Positions 28,628 to 37,485 of a DNA stretch of 64,000 nt are shown one piece after another. Origin of the DNA: Sphingomonas sp. Ag1 (GTDB lineage: Bacteria; Pseudomonadota; Alphaproteobacteria; Sphingomonadales; Sphingomonadaceae). The notes below the pieces were generated by a model, which did no database searches, was not told the origin of the DNA, and was given only the letters and a program-made list of their open reading frames with translations. The stretch covers positions 62,001-126,000 of the forward strand of contig NZ_LAZX01000093.1 of NCBI RefSeq assembly GCF_000980895.1, in the 5' to 3' direction. The translations under genes and the position numbers were made by a program. Every line of letters begins with the position of its first letter. Position 1 is the first letter of the stretch.

Positions 28628-29665
28628 GTGGACGCCAAGCGCTCGATCGCCGACAAGTTGCTCGATTGGTACGATCGTCATCGCCGCACGCTGCCGTGGC
28701 GCGCGGCGCCGGGCGAGCGGCCCGACCCTTATCGCGTGTGGCTGTCCGAAGTGATGCTGCAGCAGACGACGGTGGCGACGGTGCGTCCGCGATTCGAGGC
28801 GTGGGTGGCGCGCTGGCCCGACGCGGCGAGCTTGGCCGCGGCCGACGAGGCGGAGGTGATGGCCGCCTGGGCAGGGCTCGGCTATTATGCCCGCGCCCGC
28901 AACCTGGTACGTGCGGCCCGCGCGATCGCGACCGATCATGGCGGCGCGCTGCCCGATACCGAGGAGGCGCTGCGCGCGCTGCCGGGGCTGGGCGATTATA
29001 CCGCGGCGGCGGTGGCGGCGATCGCCTTTGGCCGCCGCGCGGTCGTGGTGGACGCCAATGTCGAACGGGTGGTGGCGCGGCTGTTCCGGGCAGCCGGGAA
29101 GCCCGCCGTGCGCGCCGCGGCGGATACGGTGACGCCTGACAGGCGCGCGGGCGATTTCGCGCAGGCCATGATGGACCTCGGCTCGGCAATCTGCACCCCC
29201 ACGCGCCCGAAGTGCCTGCTCTGCCCGCTGGCGAGGGATTGCGCCGCGCATGCCGCGGGCGAGGAAGAAGCGTACCCGGTGAAGCCGGCGAAGAAGCCGC
29301 GACCGGCGCGGTTCGGCACGATCTTCTGGCTGGAGCGCGAGCAGGCCGACGGCGCACGCGAGGTACTGCTGGTCCGCCGCCCGGCCAAGGGCCTGCTCGG
29401 CGGCATGCGCGCGCTGCCGACCGGGCCGTGGGAGGACAGCCAGCCCGGGCTCAGCGGTGCGCCCGTAGCGGCCGACTGGCTGATGCTGAACCAAAGTGTC
29501 GCCCATGGATTCACCCACTTCACATTGGAACTCGCGCTTGCCGTCGCGCGGCTGGACGCGCATTCAGCGTCGGCCGATGGCGAATGGTGGCCGGTGGATG
29601 AACTCGCCGGCGCTGGATTGCCGACGGTGTTCGCCAAAGCGGCGGCGGCGATAGGGAGGGAATGA
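28628..29665 (+). CDS. mutY: A/G-specific adenine DNA glycosylase MutY
   Basis: A 345-residue base-excision repair enzyme removing adenine mispaired with 8-oxoguanine. Catalytic residues are Glu41 (SEVMLQQTTVATV) and Asp142 (VVVDANVERV). The helix-hairpin-helix is LPGLGDYTAAAVAAIAF, the [4Fe-4S] cysteines are C189-x6-C196-x2-C199-x5-C205, and a C-terminal Nudix-like domain carries LLGGMRALPTGPWED. A GTG at 28628 is the start; no ATG in frame gives a better fit. The stop overlaps the following start (ATGATGA), so mutY and the serine hydrolase are coupled. Confidence 0.95.
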   Translation: MDAKRSIADKLLDWYDRHRRTLPWRAAPGERPDPYRVWLSEVMLQQTTVATVRPRFEAWVARWPDAASLAAADEAEVMAAWAGLGYYARARNLVRAARAIATDHGGALPDTEEALRALPGLGDYTAAAVAAIAFGRRAVVVDANVERVVARLFRAAGKPAVRAAADTVTPDRRAGDFAQAMMDLGSAICTPTRPKCLLCPLARDCAAHAAGEEEAYPVKPAKKPRPARFGTIFWLEREQADGAREVLLVRRPAKGLLGGMRALPTGPWEDSQPGLSGAPVAADWLMLNQSVAHGFTHFTLELALAVARLDAHSASADGEWWPVDELAGAGLPTVFAKAAAAIGRE

Positions 29666-31020
29666 TGAGGGGCAAGTGGCTGTTCGGTACAGTGGCGGCA
29701 GTGGCGCTGGCGGCGGGAGTCGGCTCCGCCCGGCAAGCCCAGCCTGCCCCGCAGCCCAGCCCGCAACCCGCACCCGCAACCGGCGCACAGCGCGGCAATC
29801 CGCTGCTGACCGAAACGCAGGCGCTGTTCGATGGCCTGGTCCAATCGAACAAGATGCCCGGCATCGTCGGCGCGTTCGGCATTGGTGATTTCCCCACGCA
29901 GTTCGTCTCAGCCGGGAAGATCGCGGACGGCGCCAATGCGCCCGCCGCCGGCCCGGACAGCCTGTGGCGCATCTATTCGATGACCAAGCCGATCACCGGC
30001 ATCGCGGCGATGCTGCTGGTGGAGGACGGCAAGATCAGCCTCGACGATCCGGTCAGCAAATACATTCCCGGCTTTGCCAACATGCGGGTGCTGACCAGCC
30101 CCGACACGTCGCTGGACAGCGTGCCGGCAAAGAACCCGATCCTGATCCGCAACCTCCTCACCCACACGGCGGGCCTCGGCTACAACATCTCGGCCAAGGG
30201 GCCACTGCTGAAGGAATATGAGCGGCTGGGCATCCTGCCGGCGCAGGTGAACACGCAGCTGGAGGCAAAGGCACGCACGACGCGCCCCGCCACGCTGGCG
30301 GAGTTCGCGAACCGCGTCGCCAGCACGCCGCTGATCGCGGAGCCCGGCACCAAATGGGTCTATTCGATCGGCCTCGACGTGATGGGCGCGGTGATCGAGA
30401 AGGCGAGCGGCATGCCGTTCGACCGGTTCGTCCAGACACGGCTGCTCGATCCGCTGGGCATGACATCGACCTATTGGAGCGTGCCGGCGAGCGAGGCCGG
30501 GCGGCTGTCGACCAATTACGTGTTCGTGGGCGACAATCGCACCCCGATCGACCCGGGAGCGACCTCCGTCTACCTCCAGCCGCCGAGCTTCCCTTATGGT
30601 GGCGCAGGCCTCGTCTCGAGCGCGCGCGACTACGACCGGTTCCTCCACATGCTGAGCAACGGCGGGACGCTGGACGGCAAGCAGGTGATGAAGCCGGAGA
30701 CGGCGGCGCTGGCGATGTCCAACCTGTTGCCGCCGGGCGTTGCCTTTGGTGGCATCGGCGGCGGCACTGGCGGCGCGATGTCAGCCAAGATGGGGTTCGG
30801 CGCGGGCGGATCGGTCTATCTGGAGGATGCCCCCAACGGTGGACCGTCGAAGGGCACGTACGGCTGGGGCGGCGCGGCGGGGACGATCGCCTGGGTTGAT
30901 CCCGCGCGAAAGATGCGCGGCACGGTGATGGTGCAATATTTTCCGGCCGAGAAATGGGGCCTGCGGCAGAGCATCCCTGCGGCGCTTGCCCGCGACACGA
31001 TGCGGATGCGCGCGAAGTGA
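29662..31020 (+). CDS. serine hydrolase of the beta-lactamase/EstB family
   Basis: A 452-residue exported enzyme. A signal peptide (LFGTVAAVALAAGVGSA) is followed by a Pro/Gln-rich spacer, then the class C beta-lactamase-like fold. The nucleophile motif SMTK (Ser106-x-x-Lys109) is in LWRIYSMTKPITGIAAMLLV, the tyrosine region is KWVYSIGLDVMG, and a late GWGGAAGTIAWVDP carries the GxG-type third motif. Family members are esterases or peptidases far more often than true beta-lactamases, so no resistance should be read into this. Translationally coupled to mutY; followed 14 bases later by nudC. Confidence 0.9.
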   Translation: MMRGKWLFGTVAAVALAAGVGSARQAQPAPQPSPQPAPATGAQRGNPLLTETQALFDGLVQSNKMPGIVGAFGIGDFPTQFVSAGKIADGANAPAAGPDSLWRIYSMTKPITGIAAMLLVEDGKISLDDPVSKYIPGFANMRVLTSPDTSLDSVPAKNPILIRNLLTHTAGLGYNISAKGPLLKEYERLGILPAQVNTQLEAKARTTRPATLAEFANRVASTPLIAEPGTKWVYSIGLDVMGAVIEKASGMPFDRFVQTRLLDPLGMTSTYWSVPASEAGRLSTNYVFVGDNRTPIDPGATSVYLQPPSFPYGGAGLVSSARDYDRFLHMLSNGGTLDGKQVMKPETAALAMSNLLPPGVAFGGIGGGTGGAMSAKMGFGAGGSVYLEDAPNGGPSKGTYGWGGAAGTIAWVDPARKMRGTVMVQYFPAEKWGLRQSIPAALARDTMRMRAK

Positions 31021-31034
31021 GCGGGGCACAGGCA

Positions 31035-31889
31035 ATGCCGGGCTTTACCGGCGGCACGCTGAGCCGAGTCGCCGACCATCGCAACGACGCCGAGGCATTC
31101 GCCGCCGCGATGGGCGACTGGCGCGCGCGGCTGCTGAAGCTCGATGGTTACGACCCGGAGATCACCGAGGATGGCCGCCTCGGCTGGACGATGGTGACCG
31201 AGGCGCCCGACGACGCCCATATCGTGCTTCTCGGCTTCGACGAGGGACGGCCGCGCTTCGCCGCCGCGCCCGAAGGGGTGCCAGCGCCACCGCTCCGCTC
31301 GCCCGCGCTGTTCCGGGCGCTGGACCAGCTGGAGGCGGGTGAGGCGGCGACCTATGCCATGGCGCGTTCGGTGCTCGACTGGAACGCGCGGCATCGCTTC
31401 TGCGCGAACTGCGGCACACTGACCGAATCCTTCCGCGCCGGCTGGGGGCGCAAGTGCGGCAATTGCGCGACCGAGCATTTCCCGCGCGTAGACCCGGTGG
31501 TGATCATGATCGCCGAACATGACGGCCGGGCGCTGCTGGGCCGCCAGCCGAGCTGGCCGGCAGGGCGCTATTCGGCGCTGGCGGGCTTTCTCGAACCGGG
31601 CGAATCGATCGAGGAAGCGGTCGCGCGCGAGATTCAGGAGGAGGCCGGCGTCAGCGTCTCCGGCGTGCGCTATGTCGCCAGCCAGCCCTGGCCCTTCCCC
31701 TCACAGCTGATGATCGCCTGCATCGGGATCGCCGACGATGACGCGATCACGCTGGACGACAATGAGCTGGAAACAGCGGGATGGTTCACCCGTGACGAGG
31801 TGCGCGCCGCGCTTGCCGGCGACGGACCGTTCGTGGCGCCGCCGAACTACGCCATCGCCCATACGCTGCTGACCCGCTGGGCAGCGTAG
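31035..31889 (+). CDS. nudC: NAD(H)/decapping Nudix hydrolase NudC
   Basis: A 284-residue Nudix enzyme that splits NADH (and removes NAD caps from RNA in E. coli). The zinc ribbon has Cys123, Cys126, Cys141 and Cys144. The Nudix box is at 184-206 (GFLEPGESIEEAVAREIQEE then AGV), followed immediately by the NudC-specific signature SQPWPFPS. All elements look functional. The ATG at 31035 is chosen; a GTG at 31017 overlapping the previous stop would add six residues. It ends a three-gene unit starting at mutY, a grouping of nucleotide and DNA sanitation functions. Confidence 0.94.
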   Translation: MPGFTGGTLSRVADHRNDAEAFAAAMGDWRARLLKLDGYDPEITEDGRLGWTMVTEAPDDAHIVLLGFDEGRPRFAAAPEGVPAPPLRSPALFRALDQLEAGEAATYAMARSVLDWNARHRFCANCGTLTESFRAGWGRKCGNCATEHFPRVDPVVIMIAEHDGRALLGRQPSWPAGRYSALAGFLEPGESIEEAVAREIQEEAGVSVSGVRYVASQPWPFPSQLMIACIGIADDDAITLDDNELETAGWFTRDEVRAALAGDGPFVAPPNYAIAHTLLTRWAA

Positions 31890-31902
31890 GGATGATGCCC
31901 GG

Positions 31903-31933
31903 CCATCACCCCGGGGCTGGCCCGGGATGATGG
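31903..31933. repeat. inverted repeat between convergent nudC and S9 peptidase (terminator or REP-like)
   Basis: Arms CCATCACCCCGGG and CCCGGGATGATGG pair over 13 positions with one mismatch around loop GCTGG. It lies in the 58-base convergent gap. It may be a bidirectional terminator; the CATCACCCCGGG-type sequence also resembles short dispersed repeats, which only a genome search can show. Confidence 0.55.
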
Positions 31934-31947
31934 CAGGAACGGCGCCG

Positions 31948-34062
31948 TTATTCCGCGGCGCCCAGCTGCTGCAGCACGAACGCGCCCCATTCGGCGTTCT
32001 GGCGATAGCGTTCGAAGCGGCCGGACTTGCCGCCGTGGCCCGCCTCCATGTTGACGCGGAACAGCAACGGATTGCTGTCGGTCTTCTTCTCGCGCAGGCG
32101 GGCGACCCATTTGGCCGGCTCGTAATATTGCACCTGGCTGTCCCACAGGCCGGTGCCGACGTACATCGACGGATAATTCTTCGCCGCCATCTGATCATAG
32201 GGCGAATAGCTCAGCATATAATCGTAATATTGCTTCTGCGCCGGATTGCCCCATTCGTCATATTCGAAGGTGGTGAGCGGGATCGAGGCGTCGAGCATCG
32301 TCGTCACCACGTCGACGAACGGCACCTGAGCGACGATCACCTTGTAATCCTCGGGCGCCATGTTCGCGACCGCGCCCATCAGCAGGCCGCCGGCCGAACC
32401 ACCCATCGCCGCGACACGGTCCTTGGCGGCATATTTCTGCGCGACGAGATGGCGCGTCACGTCGATGAAGTCGGTGAAGCTGTTCTTTTTCTTCAGCAGA
32501 TGGCCGTCGTCATACCATTGGCGGCCCATTTCCTGCCCGCCGCGGATGTGCGCGATGGCATAGACGACACCGCGATCGAGCAGGCCGATGCGGCCCGGAT
32601 CGACCGACGGATCGGTCGAGGATCCGTAGCTGCCATAGGCATATTGGAAGAGCGGGGCGGTGCCGTCGCGCTTCACGCCCTTCTTGTACACCAGGCTGAC
32701 CGGGATCTTGGTGCCGTCCCGCGCCGTCGCCCAGACCCGCTCGGTGACATAATTGGCCGGATCATAGCCGGGAACGGGCGCTACCTTCAGCACGCGGCGC
32801 TCGCCCGTCTTCGCATTCACCTCATAGGTGGTCGTCGGTGTGACGAGCGATCCGTAGGTGTAGCGCACCCACGGCGTGTCCGGCTCCTCATTGACGTCCA
32901 GCGTCATGCGATAGGCTGGTTCGTCCGCCTTGACCGGGATGGACGTGCCCGCGGCATCGAGCAGGCGGATCATGCGGTTCCCGCCCTCGCGCTGGTCGAT
33001 CGCGATGAAGCCGGCGAACGGCTTGAAATCCTCGATGAAGACGGTGTCGCTGGCCGGCGTCAGCGCCTTCCACGCCGCCGTTCCGCCGGCGACCGCATCG
33101 TCCGCCACCGTCATCAGCGTATAATTTTTGTGATTGAGGTTGGTGCGGATGATCCAGCGGCCGTCCATGTGATCGGCCGAATAGCGCAGATCGCGTTTGC
33201 GCGGCGCGATCGTCTGGAAGCTGGCCGGCGCGGTCGCAGCGGGCGCGCAACGCTGCTCGTTGCTGACGGTCGACTGGACGAAGACGCAGATGAAGCGATC
33301 GTCCGTGGTGCGGCCGATGCCCATCTGGAACGTGTCGTCCTTCTCCTCATAGAGCAGTCTGTCCTGCGCCACCGGCGTGCCCAGAACGTGCGCCATCACC
33401 TTGTAGCCGCGCAGCGTGGTCGGATCCTTGGCGACATACAGGATCGTGCGATTGTCACCGGCCCAGACGATGTTGGGCTCCGCGTTGGTGATCGTGTCGC
33501 TGAGCAATTGCCCGGTGGCGAGGTCCTTCACCTTCAGCGTGTACTGACGGCGGCCGACGGTATCTTCGGCATAGGCGACCAGGCGATTGTCCGGGCTGAC
33601 CTGCCAGTCGCTCAGCGCGAAGAAGCTGCGGTCCTTCGCCATCGCCGGCTGGTCGAACAGGATCTCGGCCGGCGCCGTCTTCTCGCCCTTGCGGCGCTCG
33701 ATGATCGGGTAATTGGCACCGGTCTCGAACCGCGTCTGATACCAATAGCCGTTCTTGCGATAGGGGACGCTGCTGTCGTCCTGTTTGATGTGGCTGACCG
33801 TCTCCTGGTACAACCGGTCCTGCAGCGGCTTCAGCGACGCGAGCGCGGCATCGGTGTAGCCGTTTTCCGCGTTCAGATAGGCGAGCATTTCCGGGTTCTT
33901 CCGGGTGTCGTCGCGCAGCCAGTAATATTCGTCGGTCCGCGTGCCATTGGGCGAGGTGACCTGATGCGGCTTCTTCGCCGGCCGCGGCGGGGCCGGCATC
34001 TGCGCAGCGGCGCTGGCCGCCACAGTGAAGGCCACGCCAGCAAGCAACATCTTCCGCATCAT
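31948..34062 (-). CDS. S9-family prolyl oligopeptidase (oligopeptidase B-like)
   Basis: A 704-residue serine peptidase. A signal peptide (MLLAGVAFTVAASAAA) indicates export. A seven-bladed propeller (about 70-420) starts with TSPNGTRTDEYYWLRDDTRK. The alpha/beta-hydrolase domain carries the nucleophile in AMGGSAGGLLMGAVANMAPE and the catalytic His in NMEAGHGGKSGRFERYR. YDDGHLLKKKNSFTDFID is typical of oligopeptidase B. It cleaves short peptides after basic residues or proline. The start is the double ATG at 34062/34059 with GTGGGGG upstream; an ATG 15 bases earlier (34077) is less likely. Periplasmic location suggests peptide nutrition. Confidence 0.92.
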   Translation of the reverse strand: MMRKMLLAGVAFTVAASAAAQMPAPPRPAKKPHQVTSPNGTRTDEYYWLRDDTRKNPEMLAYLNAENGYTDAALASLKPLQDRLYQETVSHIKQDDSSVPYRKNGYWYQTRFETGANYPIIERRKGEKTAPAEILFDQPAMAKDRSFFALSDWQVSPDNRLVAYAEDTVGRRQYTLKVKDLATGQLLSDTITNAEPNIVWAGDNRTILYVAKDPTTLRGYKVMAHVLGTPVAQDRLLYEEKDDTFQMGIGRTTDDRFICVFVQSTVSNEQRCAPAATAPASFQTIAPRKRDLRYSADHMDGRWIIRTNLNHKNYTLMTVADDAVAGGTAAWKALTPASDTVFIEDFKPFAGFIAIDQREGGNRMIRLLDAAGTSIPVKADEPAYRMTLDVNEEPDTPWVRYTYGSLVTPTTTYEVNAKTGERRVLKVAPVPGYDPANYVTERVWATARDGTKIPVSLVYKKGVKRDGTAPLFQYAYGSYGSSTDPSVDPGRIGLLDRGVVYAIAHIRGGQEMGRQWYDDGHLLKKKNSFTDFIDVTRHLVAQKYAAKDRVAAMGGSAGGLLMGAVANMAPEDYKVIVAQVPFVDVVTTMLDASIPLTTFEYDEWGNPAQKQYYDYMLSYSPYDQMAAKNYPSMYVGTGLWDSQVQYYEPAKWVARLREKKTDSNPLLFRVNMEAGHGGKSGRFERYRQNAEWGAFVLQQLGAAE

Positions 34063-34125
34063 CAACCCCCACGCCATGTCGTTGCTTGTGATACGACAGG
34101 CGCGGCAGGACGCAAGCCGCCCGGC

Positions 34126-35016
34126 TCAGCCGCGCTTGCGCGCCTGCCGATAGGTGCCCAGCACGCGCATCCATTTGGTGTGGAAGCCCAGTTCCTCCAT
34201 CGCGCGGTCGAAGTTCAGGTCACCGGGCTTCCCTTCCACATCGGCGTAGAAATCCGACGCGGCAAAGGTCCCGCCGCGCTGGTAGCTTTCCAGCTTGGTC
34301 ATGTTGACGCCGTTGGTGGCAAAGCCGCCCAGCGCCTTGTAGAGCGCGGCAGGCACGTTCTTCACCTCGAAGATGAACGTCGTCATCCACGGCCCGTCGC
34401 CGACCGGCGGCTTGCCGCCACGCGCCAGCACCACGAAACGGGTCATGTTGTGATCCGCGTCGGCAATGTCGGTGGCGAGGAGGTTCAGCCCGTAGATGTC
34501 GGCGGCCGCGGGCGGGGCGAGCGCGGCGATCGACGGCACGTTGCGCTCCGCCACCTCGGCGGCGGCGCCCGCCGTATCCGGATAGGCCACGGGGCGGATA
34601 TCATGCGCCTTCAGCCAGTGGCGGCATTGCCCCAGCGCCTGCGGATGGCTCATCGCCTCGCGCACATCGGCCCGCTCGCCCACCCCCATCAGCGCGTGGC
34701 GAATCGGCAGGAAATGCTCGCCAGTGATGACCAGCCCGGATTCGGGCAGCAGGAAGTGGATGTCCGCGACGCGCCCGTGCAGCGAATTCTCGATCGGGAT
34801 CATCGCGCGATCGGCGATCCCGCGCTTCACCGCGTCGATCGCATCCTCGAACGAAAAGCACGGCAGCGGCAGCGCGTCGGGAAAGGCTTCGCGCACCGCG
34901 ACATGGCTGTTTGCGCCCGGAGCTCCCTGAAAAGCCACCGTTCGTTCGGGCGCGTTTTCGGCGGCCGCGATCATGCTGGCGACGATCGGACGGGCTGGCG
35001 CTGCGAAGTTTTCCAT
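34126..35016 (-). CDS. pheA: prephenate dehydratase PheA
   Basis: A 296-residue monofunctional prephenate dehydratase forming phenylpyruvate for phenylalanine synthesis. The catalytic domain (about 25-205) has VAFQGAPGANSHVAVREAFP, IPIENSLHGRVADIHFLLPE and the Thr-Arg-Phe active-site motif in DHNMTRFVVLAR. The ACT regulatory domain follows: NVPAALYKALGGFATNGVNM with ESYQRGG. The ESYQ replaces the ESRP common in other bacteria, as often in alphaproteobacteria. There is no chorismate mutase domain. It stands alone, upstream of the S9 peptidase gene on the same strand, and divergent from the cytochrome. Confidence 0.94.
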   Translation of the reverse strand: MENFAAPARPIVASMIAAAENAPERTVAFQGAPGANSHVAVREAFPDALPLPCFSFEDAIDAVKRGIADRAMIPIENSLHGRVADIHFLLPESGLVITGEHFLPIRHALMGVGERADVREAMSHPQALGQCRHWLKAHDIRPVAYPDTAGAAAEVAERNVPSIAALAPPAAADIYGLNLLATDIADADHNMTRFVVLARGGKPPVGDGPWMTTFIFEVKNVPAALYKALGGFATNGVNMTKLESYQRGGTFAASDFYADVEGKPGDLNFDRAMEELGFHTKWMRVLGTYRQARKRG

Positions 35017-35116
35017 CGTTCTGACCGCTAAGCGACGATCTTGTTCGTCTCAAGCGCTTGCCGTTCGCCAAGGGCTTTTCTATGGACGCACGACTTTGGA
35101 GGGGTGACCTTAGACA

Positions 35117-35830
35117 ATGGATGATCGCACCAACACGATTGCAGGCTGGGTTCTTGCTGCCTGTGGCGCCGCGCTGGGGCTGTCGATCGCCGGTGGCATG
35201 ATCTTCCATTCGGGCGAAGTGGAGAAGCAGGGCTACCCGATCGAAGCAGCCGAGGAGGCTGGCGGCGGCGGCGCGGCCGAGGTTCCGATTGCGACCCTGC
35301 TGGCGAGCGCGGATGCCGCCAAGGGCGCCGACGTTTTCAAGAAGTGCGCTGCCTGCCACACCATCAATCAGGGTGGCGCCAACGGCATCGGGCCGAACCT
35401 GTACGCCATCATGGGCGATCCGGTCGCGCATGGCCGCGGCGGCTTTGCCTTCACCGATGCGCTGAAGAAGGTCGGCGGCAATTGGGATTTCGACAAGATG
35501 AACGCGTGGCTCACCAGCCCGCGTAAGTTCGCGCCGGGCACCAAGATGACCTTTGCCGGCCTGTCGAACCCGCAGGATCGCGCCAATCTGATCCTGTACA
35601 TGAACCAGCAGGGCTCGAACCTGCCGCTGCCGGCAGCACCGGCGGCGGGTGAGGCACCGGCCACCGACGGCGGCAATGCGGTCGAGGGCGCTGCGCCGGA
35701 AGCGGCCAATGCGGTCGACGCGGTCGCCACCGACGTGCGCGGCGAAACCGGTGACATCGCCAATGCCGCGACGCCGGCAAGCGGCGCGCCGTCGGTCGAT
35801 CCGGCTGCGCAGAAGCAGACCGGCCGATAA
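35117..35830 (+). CDS. membrane-anchored c-type cytochrome (CycM/c552-like)
   Basis: A 237-residue cytochrome. An uncleaved N-terminal anchor (about 8-30, IAGWVLAACGAALGLSIAGG) is followed by an Ala/Gly/Glu tether. The class I heme domain (about 60-170) binds heme at CAACH (Cys77, Cys80, His81), with the Met ligand in APGTKMTFAGL. An Ala-rich low-complexity tail of about 65 residues closes the protein. Such anchored cytochromes carry electrons from the bc1 complex to terminal oxidase in alphaproteobacteria. GGAGGGG lies 14 bases before the ATG. No bc1 or oxidase genes are adjacent. Confidence 0.92.
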   Translation: MDDRTNTIAGWVLAACGAALGLSIAGGMIFHSGEVEKQGYPIEAAEEAGGGGAAEVPIATLLASADAAKGADVFKKCAACHTINQGGANGIGPNLYAIMGDPVAHGRGGFAFTDALKKVGGNWDFDKMNAWLTSPRKFAPGTKMTFAGLSNPQDRANLILYMNQQGSNLPLPAAPAAGEAPATDGGNAVEGAAPEAANAVDAVATDVRGETGDIANAATPASGAPSVDPAAQKQTGR

Positions 35831-35867
35831 GGGAAGGGCCGGCGTGCAGGTCGCGCCGGACACCCCC

Positions 35868-35902
35868 GCCGGGCGGCATAGCGAAATGCCCGCCCGCCCG
35901 GC
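35868..35902 (+). terminator. hairpin after the cytochrome gene
   Basis: GCCGGGCGGCAT pairs with ATGCC and CCCGGC of the right arm (ATGCCCGCCCGCCCGGC, a few extra bases bulged) around loop AGCGAA. It starts 37 bases past the stop. No T-run. Confidence 0.45.
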
Positions 35903-36010
35903 CCCCATGTGGCGCGCCTTGACGTCGGCGCGCCGGAACGTGCCCAATCTTGGGACCGTCCGTGGCGACGGGCCATGGCGGTCCGGGTCGCCCCTCTCTA
36001 GGCTGGCGCG

Positions 36011-37378
36011 ATGAACCATCGCCTGTGCCCCTCCATCCTGCGGGAATATGACATCCGGGGCACGGTCGGCCGCAATCTCGGCGCCGACGATGCAGCCGCG
36101 ATCGGCCGGGCGTTCGGAACGATCGTCGCCCAGCGCGGCGGCACCCGCATCGCGGTCGGGCGCGACGGCCGATTGTCCTCCCCCATGCTCGAGGAGGCCC
36201 TGGTCCGTGGCCTGACGCAAAGCGGCATCCATGTGCTGCGCATCGGCATCGGCCCGTCACCGATGCTCTATCATGCAGAGCGTCACGCCGCGGTCGACGG
36301 CGGCATTCAGGTGACGGGCAGCCACAATCCCGGCGACGACAATGGTTTCAAGATGGTCCTCGGCCATCGCCCCTTTTTCGGCCGCGATATCGAGGCGCTG
36401 GCGCTTCTGTCGGCGGAGGGTGACTTGGCGAGCGGCAGCGGCACGGTCGATGAGGCCGACGTGCTGGACGATTATGTCGCGATCCTGCTGGCCCGCGGCC
36501 GCGACCTGCCGTCGTTCCGCATCGGCTGGGACGCGGGCAATGGCGCGGCCGGGCCGGCGATCGAGCGGCTGACGGCGGCACTGCCGGGCGAGCATCATCT
36601 GCTGTTCACCGCCGTCGATGGCCGCTTCCCCCATCATCATCCCGACCCGACGGAGGAGGAAAACCTCGCCGCCCTGCGCGCGCTGGTGGCGGACAAGGGC
36701 CTCGACGTCGGCCTCGCCTTTGATGGCGACGGTGATCGCATCGGCGTGGTGGACGGGCACGGGCGGGTGATCGCGGGCGACCAATTGCTGTCGATCCTGG
36801 CGGAATCGGTACTGCGCACCGCGCCCGGCGCGCCGATCGTCGCCGATGTAAAGGCCAGTGCGACGGTGTTCGACCGGATTGCCGAACTCGGTGGCCGGCC
36901 GGTGATGTGGAAAAGCGGCCACAGCAACATCAAGACCATGATGCATGAGGTCGGCGCCCCGCTCGCCGGGGAGATGAGCGGGCATATCTTCTTCGCCGAA
37001 CTGGGCGGGCATGACGATGCGCTCTACGCGGCAGTCGCGCTGATCGGCGCCGTCGCCGAAAGCGGCGTGTCGCTCAGTGCGATGCGCGATGCCTTGCCCG
37101 ATCTTGTCTCCACCCCGGAACTGCGCTTCCCGGTGGCGGAGGATCGCCGCGAGGCGGTCGTCGAGGAGGTACTTGCCCGGCTCGCCGCCGCAGGCGCGCA
37201 GGTCGACCGCACCGATGGCGCACGCGTGACGACGCCGGACGGATGGTGGCTGCTGCGTGCCTCCAACACCCAGGCGATGCTGACCGCGCGGGCCGAGGCA
37301 CGCGACGAGGAGGCGCTCGGCCGACTGATCGCGGCGATCGACGCGCAACTGGCGCAAAGCGGCGTGTCGCGCGCCTGA
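36011..37378 (+). CDS. phosphomannomutase/phosphoglucomutase
   Basis: A 455-residue alpha-D-phosphohexomutase. The phosphoserine loop is TGSHNP with Ser104, the metal-binding loop is DGDGDR at 238-243, and the sugar-specificity loop is GEMSGHIFF. The phosphate-binding end has RASNTQAMLTARAEA. This is the PMM/PGM (AlgC-like) type: it makes mannose-1-P or glucose-1-P for exopolysaccharide and lipopolysaccharide precursors. The N-terminus LREYDIRGTVG is standard. It is a single gene with a 180-base leader and a 107-base gap to the exonuclease behind it. Confidence 0.93.
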   Translation: MNHRLCPSILREYDIRGTVGRNLGADDAAAIGRAFGTIVAQRGGTRIAVGRDGRLSSPMLEEALVRGLTQSGIHVLRIGIGPSPMLYHAERHAAVDGGIQVTGSHNPGDDNGFKMVLGHRPFFGRDIEALALLSAEGDLASGSGTVDEADVLDDYVAILLARGRDLPSFRIGWDAGNGAAGPAIERLTAALPGEHHLLFTAVDGRFPHHHPDPTEEENLAALRALVADKGLDVGLAFDGDGDRIGVVDGHGRVIAGDQLLSILAESVLRTAPGAPIVADVKASATVFDRIAELGGRPVMWKSGHSNIKTMMHEVGAPLAGEMSGHIFFAELGGHDDALYAAVALIGAVAESGVSLSAMRDALPDLVSTPELRFPVAEDRREAVVEEVLARLAAAGAQVDRTDGARVTTPDGWWLLRASNTQAMLTARAEARDEEALGRLIAAIDAQLAQSGVSRA

Positions 37379-37485
37379 GTTCAGCCCCGCACCGCCTCAC
37401 AGCGTGACGCCGCAGGGCGCGCCGCCCGGCCCGGCGTCGGCGCGGCTGACACGCAGGTGATGACAGGAACCCTCGCAATCTCCAC

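Noticed and set aside
29662-31020. Beta-lactamase resistance gene
   Set aside because: The SMTK motif places it in the broad serine hydrolase family; the length, tyrosine region and housekeeping context do not support a true beta-lactamase.
31927-35031. A 1034-codon plus-strand frame over the S9 peptidase and pheA
   Set aside because: Spans two genes with intact catalytic motifs on the other strand, including their spacer; not a plausible gene.
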